Positions 17,186 through 27,195 of a stretch of DNA of 64,000 nucleotides are shown here, in pieces; position 1 is the stretch's first letter; each line of letters starts with the position of its first letter. The notes beneath the pieces are model-generated. The model had not been told where the DNA came from, made no database searches, and saw only the letters and a list, made by a program, of their open reading frames with translations. The DNA is taken from assembly GCA_023419315.1 (NCBI GenBank), contig JAEZYE010000058.1, positions 4,750 through 68,749 of the forward strand, read 5' to 3'. The DNA is from Pseudomonadota bacterium (lineage in GTDB: Bacteria; Pseudomonadota; Gammaproteobacteria; Xanthomonadales; Xanthomonadaceae). The translations under genes were made by a program, and so were the position numbers.

Positions 17186-17761
17186 ATGGCGCCATCACGT
17201 GCGCAGCGGCTTGCACGCGCGCTGCGCATGCTCGTGCTGTTCGCGGCGCTGTGGGTGTTGATCGCCTGGGCATGGCAGCAGCCATTCGTGAACCGTCTGC
17301 GCACCACTTGGGAAATGTCGCGCCTGCCGCCCGCCAGCGAGTTGCCCGTGCCGGTGCAGGGCGTCCGCGCGCGTGCCATCGCCGATACCTTCGGCGCGCC
17401 GCGCGGCCGTGATCGACGACATGCCGGCGTGGACATCTTTGCGCCACGCGGGACGCCGGTGCTGAGCAGCACGCGCGGTGTCGTGACCGCGGTGCGCGAT
17501 GCCGGCCTCGGTGGCCGCCAGGTATGGATCCTCGGACCCGGTGGCGAGCGCTACTACTACGCGCACCTGGACGCGTGGGCGCCGGGACTGGCGCGCGGTG
17601 ATGTGGTGGAGACCGGAACACCACTCGGCACGGTCGGTACGACCGGCAACGCGCGTGGCACACCGCCGCACCTTCATTTCGGCATCTACGGCGACGCGGG
17701 CGCCGGCGACCCGCTGCCGCGCCTGCGCGCTGGCGTGAAGCCGGACGACGCCGCGCGCTGA
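17186..17761 (+). CDS. Membrane-anchored M23 (LytM) peptidase
   Basis: This 191-aa protein has one N-terminal membrane helix (residues about 13-31) and a periplasmic LytM domain (about 75-185). The zinc ligands are visible: His79 and Asp83 in RRHAGVDIF, and His164 in HLHFG, with His127 and His162 as the catalytic histidines. It should cut peptidoglycan cross-bridges. The complete motif set suggests an active enzyme rather than an EnvC-type activator. It is coupled to the DUF533 gene upstream. Confidence 0.92.
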   Translation: MAPSRAQRLARALRMLVLFAALWVLIAWAWQQPFVNRLRTTWEMSRLPPASELPVPVQGVRARAIADTFGAPRGRDRRHAGVDIFAPRGTPVLSSTRGVVTAVRDAGLGGRQVWILGPGGERYYYAHLDAWAPGLARGDVVETGTPLGTVGTTGNARGTPPHLHFGIYGDAGAGDPLPRLRAGVKPDDAAR

Positions 17762-17865
17762 CCGTCGCGCACCTCCGCGACGGAACAGTCCATCGCGGTG
17801 GCGGGCCTCGTCCCTGCGTCCGACCGCGCCTATCTTGGCCCCGTCCCCCACCGGTTCTTCCCCCC

Positions 17866-18195
17866 ATGGCCAACGCATCCCATCGCTATCGCCTGACCGT
17901 CACGCCCATCGAAAACGACGGTCTTCCCTGCCACGGACGTTGCTCCGTGGAATTCGAACATGCCGACCACGACGACTGGACCCGCATCCTCGAAAACGTG
18001 CAGCGCCTGCGCGGTTTCAGTGGGGACGAGCGTGTCGCGCTGATTGTCGGCACCAAACTGCTCGGCGGCCTCATGCTGTCGCACCGCAAGGACGAGGACG
18101 ATCTGTTCGCCGCCCTCCGTCCCGGCTTCGGCGACTTCATCAAGACGCTGAAGCTGCGCGCCCGCCAGGAGGGCAGCGACGCCTCGCTAAGCTGA
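17866..18195 (+). CDS. DUF3861 family protein
   Basis: This 109-aa small soluble protein matches the DUF3861 family (opening HRYRLTVTPIE). It has acidic segments with several His and Asp residues (EHADHDDW), and no signal peptide or membrane helix. Family function is unknown. It stands as a separate unit between the peptidase and the DUF1439 pair. Confidence 0.75.
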   Translation: MANASHRYRLTVTPIENDGLPCHGRCSVEFEHADHDDWTRILENVQRLRGFSGDERVALIVGTKLLGGLMLSHRKDEDDLFAALRPGFGDFIKTLKLRARQEGSDASLS

Positions 18196-18249
18196 CGGAC
18201 AGACTGGAGCGGATAAGGTGCGGAGCATCTCCCCCAAGCATCTCTCCGC

Positions 18250-18822
18250 ATGATCCAGCGCTTCCGCCCTACCGTGCTGCTCGCGCTGCTGCTGGCCGTC
18301 CTGCTGGCAGGTTGCAGCAGCCTCAATGCCGTCAGCGGTTACTTCGGCAACCAGATCAGCTTCACCCAGCCACAGATCCAGAAGCGGCTCGATCGCAGTT
18401 TCCCGCGCGAGTTCGATCAACTGGGCGGGCTTGTCTCCGCCACGCTGAGCCGGCCGCGCCTGTCACTGGCGCAAGGCGATGATCGTCTGCGCCTGGACTT
18501 CGACATCGCGGTCAACGCGATCGGCGCCGGTAACGTCGCTCGCGGACAGTTCGCACTGGCGAGCGGGCTGCGTTACGACCCCGCCACGCGCGGGTTGCAT
18601 CTGGATCAACCGGAACTGCTGCGCGTGGATCTGCCTGGCTCCGGCAGCCTGATGAAGGGCGGCACGCGCGGCCTGCTCAACACACTGCTCGCCGAGTACG
18701 CGCGTGAAGAACCGGTCTATCGCATCGACGACGACGTGCTGGATCGCTTGCCGCGCGGCAAGCGCATCGGCCAGACCCTCATTGAAGACCAACGCATCGT
18801 GGTGAAACTGGATGAACGCTAG
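18250..18822 (+). CDS. DUF1439 lipoprotein (YceB-like)
   Basis: This 190-aa lipoprotein has a signal peptide ending in the lipobox LLAGC (Cys at about residue 19). The DUF1439 domain follows, built of beta strands, with FTQPQIQKRLDRSFPRE and LASGLRYDPATRGLHL as landmarks. E. coli YceB is the familiar relative; a role in binding a lipid or envelope ligand has been suggested for this fold but is not shown here. A diverged paralogue overlaps its 3' end by 11 nt. Confidence 0.83.
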   Translation: MIQRFRPTVLLALLLAVLLAGCSSLNAVSGYFGNQISFTQPQIQKRLDRSFPREFDQLGGLVSATLSRPRLSLAQGDDRLRLDFDIAVNAIGAGNVARGQFALASGLRYDPATRGLHLDQPELLRVDLPGSGSLMKGGTRGLLNTLLAEYAREEPVYRIDDDVLDRLPRGKRIGQTLIEDQRIVVKLDER

Positions 18823-19423
18823 CCTCTACACACTCAAGCGACTGCGCAATTCGCGCCGCGTACTGGCCGCCGCGCTGGCCGCCAGCGTCGCCGCGGCGCC
18901 ATTCCTGGCCACCTTGATGGCGACGCAGGCGGCCACTCACGAGCAGGCGATCGATGCACTGACCGTCACGCCCGCACAGTTGCAGAGCGTCGTCGAGCAG
19001 GGTTTTCCGCGCGAGGAAGAATGGCTGGGCGGCGTCGCCACGTTGACCCTGAGCCGTCCGCGCATCGCCATTCCGCTGGAACAGGCCCGCATCCATCTCG
19101 ATCTCGATTACCGCATCGAGGTCAGCCTCGATGGCCGGGAGGAACAGGGCCAACTACGCGTGGCGAGCGGCCTGCGTTACAACCCGGCCACGCGCGGTCT
19201 TCATCTGCAGAATCCCGAACTGCTGGATCTGCGCAACGCCAATCGCGACCCGGCCGTGGACGAACAGACCCGCGGCCTGATCAATGCGCTCCTCCAGGAC
19301 TACGCGAAGGACGAACCGGTCTATCGACTGGATGCCGCCCAGCTCGCGCAGATTCCCGGCAATCCCGGCGCGGATGCCATCCGGATTGAAGGCGGCAATG
19401 TCCACCTCCGGCTGGCGCCCTGA
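18812..19423 (+). CDS. DUF1439 family protein, second copy
   Basis: This 203-aa paralogue shares VEQGFPREEEWLGG, TLSRPR, LRVASGLRYNPATRGLHL and the DEPVYR segment with the preceding lipoprotein. Unlike that copy it has no lipobox. Its N-terminus (LAAALAASVAAAPFLATLMA) looks like a signal peptide or membrane anchor. The pair is translationally coupled by an 11-nt overlap and ends at the hairpin at 19451-19478. A tandem duplication with different membrane attachment is the simplest reading. Confidence 0.8.
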   Translation: MNASLYTLKRLRNSRRVLAAALAASVAAAPFLATLMATQAATHEQAIDALTVTPAQLQSVVEQGFPREEEWLGGVATLTLSRPRIAIPLEQARIHLDLDYRIEVSLDGREEQGQLRVASGLRYNPATRGLHLQNPELLDLRNANRDPAVDEQTRGLINALLQDYAKDEPVYRLDAAQLAQIPGNPGADAIRIEGGNVHLRLAP

Positions 19424-19450
19424 TTCAAACGCGCAGCGTCGCGCAATGGA

Positions 19451-19478
19451 GAAACCCGGGAATCCCGGGCTTCTTTTT
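19451..19478 (+). terminator. Intrinsic terminator of the DUF1439 pair
   Basis: GAA-A-CCCGGG, an AAT loop, then CCCGGG-C-TTC forms a 9-pair stem with one mismatch and is followed by five T residues. It lies between two converging genes. Confidence 0.75.
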
Positions 19479-19487
19479 GGCCTGCGG

Positions 19488-21716
19488 CTACAGCTCGAAC
19501 CGGTAGCTCAACTTGACCAGCAGCTGTTCGTCGTCGCGCAGGCCGAAACTGTCGCTGATCAGTGAACTGCCGGAATCCGTGTAGTCGTTGTCGTCGCGAC
19601 CACCGCGACCATAGACGACGTAAAGGTACGACAGCGGCGCCAGTTCGTAGCGGTAGCGGATCTGGAAGCCGAGGTTGCTCAGGCTGAAATCCTCAAGCGC
19701 ATCATTGCTGGCGATCGCCTGCCCGTTCGGGGCGACGCGATGCGCCTGCAGCGCCTGTGCGTCCACTGCGATGGATTGCAGCTTCACCCGCAATTCCTGG
19801 CGATCGCTGATGTTCCAGTTGATGCCGGCATTGACGTGCCATTCGCGTCCCTTGTAGCTGCCGATCAGGTTGTCGTATTGCCACAGCAGCCAGTCCGGCG
19901 TCATGTCGGCATACACGCCGCCGTAGAAACTGAAGGCGTCGCTGACGAAATAGGTCGCTTCATACTCCGCCGCGTAGCCCACCTTGCGATTGCCGGCCAG
20001 GCCGCCCGTGAAAGCCTCGATGAACATCTCGTGCGCCCAGTGTCCCTTGCGCGGACGCTCGAACTCGTAATGCGCATTCCAGCGGCCCGGCACGTTCACT
20101 ACGCCGTTGCCGCGCGTGAGCAGATCATCGACACCGGAAGTGTTGACGTTGATCTGTGCGTATTCGCTGCTGCCATTGCGCAACTGGCCTTGCCGGCTCA
20201 TCCGGAACTGGTTGTTCAGGCGTTGGCCCTGATCGTTGTAGACCGTGCTCCCGCGCCAGCGCCACTCCTTCGACGAGTACCGCGATTCGACCGGCTGTTC
20301 GGCGAAGCGCCTGCGGAACTCCCAGTGCAGGTAGTTGAGGTTGTTGCGCGACAGGTAACCTGCATCGTTGATCTGCAGTTCGTCGCCGAAATGCATCGCG
20401 ATCCATTGCTGGCGCCAGCCGTGATCCATTTCGTAATCGGCCCAGACGGTCGCGCCGTTGTCGCGCGACGTCTGGCCCTGCTGATCAATCTCGCTTCCGA
20501 ACAGGCGGGTGCGGATGTTCCAGCGCGCGTTCGGACGCCAGTTGTGGTCCACGCCCAGCACCGTCGCGTCGCGATCCAGATACGGCCGTTCGACGTTCGT
20601 CACCATCATGCCGAGGTTCTGCTTCTCGAAATCGCGCACGACGCGCAGCGCGTAGAAGCTGCGGCCGACATCATCCGCTTCGTCGGCGGCGAACAGGCCG
20701 TACTTGGTCTGGCCGATACTGCCATTGAGTTTCAACGCGGCCGTGATGTCGCCCGATCCGTCGCCATCATCGGCGGGGCCGCCAATGCGCCGCGTGTACA
20801 GCAACTGGCTGTAGTCGGACGGCGTGGTGTATTCGAAAATGCCCTGGTTCTCGGTGAAGAACGGACGCTTGTCGCTGATGAAGGTTTCGGTGGCGCTGAA
20901 GTTGACGACGAGATCATCGCTCTCGACCTGGCCGAAATCCGGATTGATGGTCGCGGTCATCTGGAACTGCCCATTGGGCTTCCAGAACAGATCCACGCCG
21001 CCATCGAAATCGCTGGACTGCCCGACGTTGTCGTACAGGCCGGACACATACGGAGTGATCGCGAGCAGCGACTGGCTGTATTGCGCCACTTCCACCGGAG
21101 CGAAGTCGGAGACGAAGCGCGGGCGCTCGAAGCTCGCCGCCGGCCATGCGGAGCGCTCGCCGGTCGAGCCGATGACGCGATCCAGGTACACCTTCATCGT
21201 GCGCGTGTCGCCGTCGCTCTTGTGCATCGGCGCGATGTACCACGGGATGAGGATCTCGACCGACCAGGTGTCTCCGTCCTCGCTCACCGCGTGCTTCCAG
21301 TTGCCGTCCCAGTCGTCGTTGAACTGGGATTCGTTGGTGATCACGGAGTCGGAGATGCCGTCGGTCGAGGAGACGGTGAAGTTGTACGCCGTGCGCCCGT
21401 CACCATCGAAATCGATCATCAGGTTCACGCGATCCACCTGATCCTCGAAATCGCGCTGCACGCGCTGGCGCGTCCATGGCACCGAAGCAGGCTGGACATT
21501 GCGCCAGGCAATCGCCAGGCCGTCGGGCGTCGCGAGGATCCACGCCTCCGTCGGTTGTGATCCCGGCGCCTTCGTCAGCGGCTGGACCTGGCGGAAATCG
21601 GTGATGTGCCGCGCACCCTGCCATTCAACCGGATCTATACGGCCATCCACATCGATGGCCAGTGCAGGCGCGGACAGCGCCATCAGGATGGAAAAGCTCA
21701 GGCTTGCCAGACGCAT
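19488..21716 (-). CDS. DUF5916 outer-membrane barrel protein with CBM9-like domain
   Basis: This 742-aa exported protein has a signal peptide (residues 1-20, ending APALA). A CBM9-like beta-sandwich follows (about 21-210, IDVDGRIDPVEWQGA). The long C-terminal region of alternating strands is typical of DUF5916 barrels, with FSATETFISDKRPFFTENQGIF as the family hallmark zone. The strands run to the end (LLVKLSYRFEL), as in outer-membrane barrels. The ATG at 21714-21716 has a GGGGGAG leader. Such proteins are thought to handle glycans or other envelope ligands, but no substrate is established. Confidence 0.85.
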   Translation of the reverse strand: MRLASLSFSILMALSAPALAIDVDGRIDPVEWQGARHITDFRQVQPLTKAPGSQPTEAWILATPDGLAIAWRNVQPASVPWTRQRVQRDFEDQVDRVNLMIDFDGDGRTAYNFTVSSTDGISDSVITNESQFNDDWDGNWKHAVSEDGDTWSVEILIPWYIAPMHKSDGDTRTMKVYLDRVIGSTGERSAWPAASFERPRFVSDFAPVEVAQYSQSLLAITPYVSGLYDNVGQSSDFDGGVDLFWKPNGQFQMTATINPDFGQVESDDLVVNFSATETFISDKRPFFTENQGIFEYTTPSDYSQLLYTRRIGGPADDGDGSGDITAALKLNGSIGQTKYGLFAADEADDVGRSFYALRVVRDFEKQNLGMMVTNVERPYLDRDATVLGVDHNWRPNARWNIRTRLFGSEIDQQGQTSRDNGATVWADYEMDHGWRQQWIAMHFGDELQINDAGYLSRNNLNYLHWEFRRRFAEQPVESRYSSKEWRWRGSTVYNDQGQRLNNQFRMSRQGQLRNGSSEYAQINVNTSGVDDLLTRGNGVVNVPGRWNAHYEFERPRKGHWAHEMFIEAFTGGLAGNRKVGYAAEYEATYFVSDAFSFYGGVYADMTPDWLLWQYDNLIGSYKGREWHVNAGINWNISDRQELRVKLQSIAVDAQALQAHRVAPNGQAIASNDALEDFSLSNLGFQIRYRYELAPLSYLYVVYGRGGRDDNDYTDSGSSLISDSFGLRDDEQLLVKLSYRFEL

Positions 21717-21869
21717 CGGTAACTCCCCCCGGGTTATTCCCGTGGCGCAGACGTTACCCAGCCCTGCGGCTTTCACCGACTGGCGTTAGTCATGGCAACC
21801 ATTTGCCGGTTTCCTGCATCAGCACAGGAAACGCGTTGCGTGATGCGGCCAGCAACGGTGTAGGCGTGC

Positions 21870-22337
21870 TTACTTTTTCGGCTGCAGCATCGTGCCGGTG
21901 CACTTCCTGCTGCCGCAGCGGCACGCCCAGATCTTCTTCAATCGCGCGGTGTGCGGCTCATCCAGCACGATGCCGTAGTTGTAGGTCAGTTCCTCACCCG
22001 GCTTGATCGCGCGGATGGCTTCGATGAACACCTTGTCCTTCTTGCGGTTCTTGCCGTCGTGTTCCTCGATGACGGCCTCGCAGTTCGGATCGCAGCTGTG
22101 GTTCATCCAGCGCGCCTTGTTGCCCTTGTAGTTGGCGTCGATGACGTAATCATCGTTGAGCGTGAACAGGAAGGTGTGGCCGGACTCCACATCGCCGCTG
22201 TCGTCGGCGTCCACTTCCTCGTGCGTGCGCCGCTTGCCCTTGTACTCGACGACCCGCTCGCCTTTCTTGATCGGGGCGATGGCGAACACGCCATTGCCAT
22301 GGATGTCTGACTGGCGGGCTTCGATCTTGCTGGGCAT
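21870..22337 (-). CDS. SET-domain protein lysine methyltransferase
   Basis: This 155-aa compact SET protein should transfer methyl from S-adenosylmethionine to a lysine side chain. It has the SAM-binding start GNGVFAI, the pseudo-knot motif NHSCDPNC at residues 79-86, the catalytic YNYG at 119-122, and a post-SET zinc segment CRCGSRKC (Cys139, 141, 146). All catalytic elements are present, so it is probably active. The ATG at 22335-22337 begins the SET fold. Chlamydial and archaeal SET proteins methylate histone-like or DNA-binding proteins. The tailed HU at 15966 is a plausible target, but this is inference. Confidence 0.9.
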   Translation of the reverse strand: MPSKIEARQSDIHGNGVFAIAPIKKGERVVEYKGKRRTHEEVDADDSGDVESGHTFLFTLNDDYVIDANYKGNKARWMNHSCDPNCEAVIEEHDGKNRKKDKVFIEAIRAIKPGEELTYNYGIVLDEPHTARLKKIWACRCGSRKCTGTMLQPKK

Positions 22338-22528
22338 GCGTAATCCATCGGCTGGCGGGAAACGGGGATTCTCGCTCAGACCGCGTGGAATCCCAAGCAA
22401 ACGGATTCGCTGCGGGGCGCCTGGCGTCACTCCCCTGTTCACATGAATCGCCGCCATTGCAGTGTGTCCGGTTGCCCTGCAAGCGCGCGTTGAAAGCGAA
22501 GTTCCCCCGGACCCTGTCGAAAACCGCC

Positions 22529-23071
22529 ATGCCCATGACCCAGAAATTGCTGTTCCCTTCGCTGCTGCTCGCCGCCCTGGCCGGATGCCAGGCCGACGCC
22601 AGCCGCGCCCCCGCGACCGCCCGGACGATTTCGTCCGTACCGGTCGATCTCGTCGCCCGCGGCGAATACCTCATCAAGACCAGCGGCTGCAACGACTGCC
22701 ACACCGCGGGCTATGCCGAACGCGGCGGTGATGTGCCGACGTCCGAATGGCTGACCGGTTCGCCGATGGGCTACCACGGCCCGTGGGGCACCACGTACGC
22801 GGCCAACCTCCGCCTGCGCCTGCAGGAAATGGATGAGGCGCAATGGATGGAATACAGCGCGCATCTGCGCACGCGGCCGATCATGCCCGACTTCGCCGTG
22901 CGCGCCATGACAGCCGAAGACCGGCGTGCGATGTACCACTTCATCCGCTCGCTCGGTCCGGCCGGCCAGCCGGCTCCCGAATACCTCCCGCCCGGCAAGA
23001 CACCGCCGGCACCGTATTTCGGTCTGGTGCTGCCGACCGCGCCGGCTGACCCGAAAACCGCTGCGAAATAA
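22529..23071 (+). CDS. Cytochrome c lipoprotein
   Basis: This 180-aa protein has a lipoprotein signal with the lipobox LAGC (Cys20), then a class I cytochrome c domain with the haem site CNDCH at residues 54-58 and a likely Met ligand in RPIMPDF. It should be anchored in the envelope and carry electrons in the periplasm. The start is MPMTQKLL at 22529; ATG 22535 is equally possible. It is divergent from the SET gene. No oxidase or dehydrogenase partner lies next to it, so its partner is unknown. Confidence 0.85.
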   Translation: MPMTQKLLFPSLLLAALAGCQADASRAPATARTISSVPVDLVARGEYLIKTSGCNDCHTAGYAERGGDVPTSEWLTGSPMGYHGPWGTTYAANLRLRLQEMDEAQWMEYSAHLRTRPIMPDFAVRAMTAEDRRAMYHFIRSLGPAGQPAPEYLPPGKTPPAPYFGLVLPTAPADPKTAAK

Positions 23072-23116
23072 GGGCCGAAGCCCCTGTTCATCCAGAGTCT
23101 GGCGCGGGTGGGATTC

Positions 23117-23141
23117 AAAGCGTACAATTTCGGTACGCTTT
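23117..23141. promoter_or_regulatory. Palindromic operator upstream of sufR
   Basis: A perfect 9-bp inverted repeat, AAAGCGTAC and GTACGCTTT with a 7-nt spacer, ends 16 nt before the sufR start codon. Its place and symmetry fit binding by a dimeric Rrf2 regulator, most simply SufR itself repressing the operon. Confidence 0.7.
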
Positions 23142-23157
23142 TGGACCCACCCCCGCC

Positions 23158-23613
23158 ATGCTCCGTGTCACCAAGCTCACCGACTACGCCACCGTAGTCC
23201 TCACCGTGCTCGCCGCACGGCCCGGCGAGATCCTCAGCGCCAGTGATCTGGCCGAGCATTCCGGCCTCGAGACCCCGACGGTCAGCAAGGTACTCAAGCC
23301 ACTCGCGCAGGCCGGGCTGGTCGAAGGCCTGCGCGGCGTGCATGGCGGTTACCGCCTGAGTCGCACCGCCGCCGACATCAGCCTCATCGAAATCGTCGAA
23401 GCCATGGAAGGGCCGCTGGCGATGACGGAGTGCAGCCAGCCCGACAGTCATTGCGGCATCGCCCACCAGTGCACCGCGCGCGCCAACTGGCGCCTGATCA
23501 ACGATGTCGTCGCCGACGCCCTGCGCGGCGTGACGCTCGCGCAGATGCTGCGCCCCCCTTCTCCCTCCGACGATGCACCGCGGCGTCCCATCGCCGTGCG
23601 CGTCGCCAGTTGA
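23158..23613 (+). CDS. SUF operon Rrf2-family regulator (SufR/IscR-like)
   Basis: This 151-aa winged-helix regulator is of the Rrf2 family and probably senses Fe-S status. The HTH is in SDLAEHSGLETPTVSKVLK, and the wing has GVHGGYRLSR. Cys92, Cys99 and Cys105 nearly match the 92/98/104 cluster ligands of IscR, so it likely binds a [2Fe-2S] cluster. It heads the suf operon, with sufB starting 17 nt after its stop, and a 9-bp inverted repeat sits just upstream. Known relatives repress suf when cluster-loaded; autoregulation is inferred. Confidence 0.92.
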   Translation: MLRVTKLTDYATVVLTVLAARPGEILSASDLAEHSGLETPTVSKVLKPLAQAGLVEGLRGVHGGYRLSRTAADISLIEIVEAMEGPLAMTECSQPDSHCGIAHQCTARANWRLINDVVADALRGVTLAQMLRPPSPSDDAPRRPIAVRVAS

Positions 23614-23630
23614 CCCTGTAGGCAGCCCCC

Positions 23631-25070
<1,440 letters not shown>

Positions 25071-25168
25071 CGGACCGGCACCGCTCCAGCGCATTCAAGC
25101 AACCCTGCCGCAGCCAGCGTGCGCAACCCGCGCCTGCGGCCATCCAGCAATAACCGGGATTTTTTTCC

Positions 25169-25933
25169 ATGCTCAAGATCGAAAACCTCCACGCCAGCGT
25201 CGCCGGCAAGCAGATCCTCAAGGGCCTCACGCTTGAAGTGAAGCCGGGCCAGGTGCACGCCATCATGGGTCCGAACGGCGCGGGCAAATCCACGCTGGGC
25301 AACATCCTGGCCGGCCGCGAGGGCTACGAAGTCACCGCCGGAACCATCGAGTTCGAAGGCAAGCCACTGCTTGATCGGGAGCCCGAAGAGCGCGCCGCCG
25401 CAGGCGTGTTCCTGGCGTTCCAGTACCCGGTGGAAATTCCCGGCGTCAACAACACGTACTTCCTGCGCGCCTCGCTCAACGCGCAACGCAAGGCGCGTGG
25501 CGAAGCCGAACTGGATTCGATGCAGTTCCTCAAGCTGGTGCGTGAAAAGCTCGCCGTGCTGCACCTGAAGGACGAACTGCTGCACCGCGGCGTCAATGAA
25601 GGATTCTCGGGTGGCGAGAAAAAGCGCAACGAGATTTTCCAGCTCGCCGTGCTCGAACCCAAGCTCGCCATCCTCGACGAAACCGACAGCGGCCTGGACA
25701 TCGATGCGCTGAAGAACGTCGCCGACGGCGTCAACGCGCTGCGCTCGCCGGAACGCGCATTCCTCGTCATCACCCACTACCAGCGTCTGCTCGAGTACAT
25801 CAAGCCCGACGTCGTGCACGTACTGGCGGATGGACGCATCGTCGAATCCGGTGGCCCCGAACTCGCGCTCGAACTGGAACAGCACGGCTATGCGTGGCTG
25901 AAGGATCGCGTCGCACCGGAACGGGTGGCCTGA
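25169..25933 (+). CDS. sufC: Fe-S cluster assembly ATPase SufC
   Basis: This 254-aa ABC-type ATPase drives the SufBCD scaffold. Walker A is GPNGAGKST at residues 34-42. The family-specific signature FSGGEKKRNEI replaces the usual LSGGQ form, followed by LAILDETDSGLD (Walker B) and the H-loop ITHYQRLL. A TTTTTTCC stretch precedes the ATG rather than a strong ribosome site. Its stop shares one base with the sufD start (TGATG). Confidence 0.97.
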   Translation: MLKIENLHASVAGKQILKGLTLEVKPGQVHAIMGPNGAGKSTLGNILAGREGYEVTAGTIEFEGKPLLDREPEERAAAGVFLAFQYPVEIPGVNNTYFLRASLNAQRKARGEAELDSMQFLKLVREKLAVLHLKDELLHRGVNEGFSGGEKKRNEIFQLAVLEPKLAILDETDSGLDIDALKNVADGVNALRSPERAFLVITHYQRLLEYIKPDVVHVLADGRIVESGGPELALELEQHGYAWLKDRVAPERVA

Positions 25934-27195
25934 TGAGCGTGCTGCTGGACTCCTTGGCCGCTGCCTTCAACGGCGACGCCGCGCGCCGCGCGGTGCTGGA
26001 CGATGCCTTGCGTGAAGGGCTGCCTGGCCCTCGCAACGAAAGCTGGAAGTACACCTCGCTGCGACAGCTCGAACGGCGCAGCTTCAGCGCCGTCGAACAC
26101 GCGCCCGTGCTCGACCCGATGCTGCTGGCGGATATTCCCGGGCCGCGCGCGGTGTTCGTCAATGGCCGGTATTCGGTTGCACTGTCCCTGACCTCCGATC
26201 TGCCGGAAGGCGTGAGCCTGCAACTGCTGTCCGAAGCGCTGGCCGAAGGTGGTGAATCGGCGCGTTTCCTTTCGCGCCGCTTCGAACGCAGTGACGAAGT
26301 CTTCGCCCGCCTCAACGCCGCGCTCGCCGACGAAGGCGTGCTGCTGCGCGTCGACGAAAACGTACATGTGGCGACTCCGCTGCATCTGGTGTTCGTCGGC
26401 GCCGAAGCGCAGACCGATGCCGCCTGGCATCTGCGCCACCTGATCGAGCTGCGCGCGGGCGCATCGCTGAAGGTGTTCGAACATCATTTCGCAGCGGGCC
26501 CGCATGCGCACCTGAGCAATGCGCTCATCCATGTGCATATCGGGCGCGGCGCGCAGCTGGCGCATGCCCGCGTGCAGCGCGACAGCGCGACGGCCACCAC
26601 GGTGTTGCGCACCGACGCCGTGCTCGCCAGCGATGCGGAATACCGGCGCGTCGATCTCGAACTCGGCGGCGTGCTCTCGCGCCATGAACTCAACGTGCGT
26701 CTGGAAGGTGATCGCGCGCGTCTGACTGCCAACGGCGTGCTGCTGGGCGAGGGTCGCCGGCACGTCGATACGCGCCTTGGAATCGATCACATCGGCCGCG
26801 ATACCGCGTGCGAACTGACCTGGCGCGGCTTGGCCGATGGACGCGGCCGTGTGGTTTTCCACGGCGGCATCCTGATTCGCGAAGGCGCCGATGGCACCGA
26901 TGCCGCACTGTCGAACAAGAACCTGCTCCTGTCCGACAACGCCGAGATCGACACGCAGCCGGTGCTGGAAATCCACGCCGACGAAGTGAAGGCCGCACAT
27001 GGCGCGACCGTCGGCCAGCTCGATGCGCAGGCGCTGTTCTACCTGCGTTCGCGCGGGCTGCCGCAGGCTGAGGCGCAGCAACTGCTCACCGTTGCGTTCT
27101 GCCGCGAGCCGCTGGCCGTCATCGAAGATCCCGCCGTGCGCGAATTGTTGACGCACCGCATCGATCACGCACTCGCCAGCCTGGGCTCGCCATGA
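25933..27195 (+). CDS. sufD: Fe-S cluster assembly protein SufD
   Basis: This 420-aa SufD pairs with SufB on the scaffold and helps iron entry. It has the NESWKYTSLRQLERRSF segment typical of SufD, and the C-terminal HGATVGQLDAQALFYLRSRG pattern shared by SufB/SufD. The ATG at 25933 overlaps the sufC stop by one base, and sufS overlaps its end by four bases. Confidence 0.96.
   Translation: MSVLLDSLAAAFNGDAARRAVLDDALREGLPGPRNESWKYTSLRQLERRSFSAVEHAPVLDPMLLADIPGPRAVFVNGRYSVALSLTSDLPEGVSLQLLSEALAEGGESARFLSRRFERSDEVFARLNAALADEGVLLRVDENVHVATPLHLVFVGAEAQTDAAWHLRHLIELRAGASLKVFEHHFAAGPHAHLSNALIHVHIGRGAQLAHARVQRDSATATTVLRTDAVLASDAEYRRVDLELGGVLSRHELNVRLEGDRARLTANGVLLGEGRRHVDTRLGIDHIGRDTACELTWRGLADGRGRVVFHGGILIREGADGTDAALSNKNLLLSDNAEIDTQPVLEIHADEVKAAHGATVGQLDAQALFYLRSRGLPQAEAQQLLTVAFCREPLAVIEDPAVRELLTHRIDHALASLGSP

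Noticed and set aside
25071..25168. A small gene between sufB and sufC
   Set aside because: No ribosome site and start combination gives a protein-like product; the gap looks non-coding.
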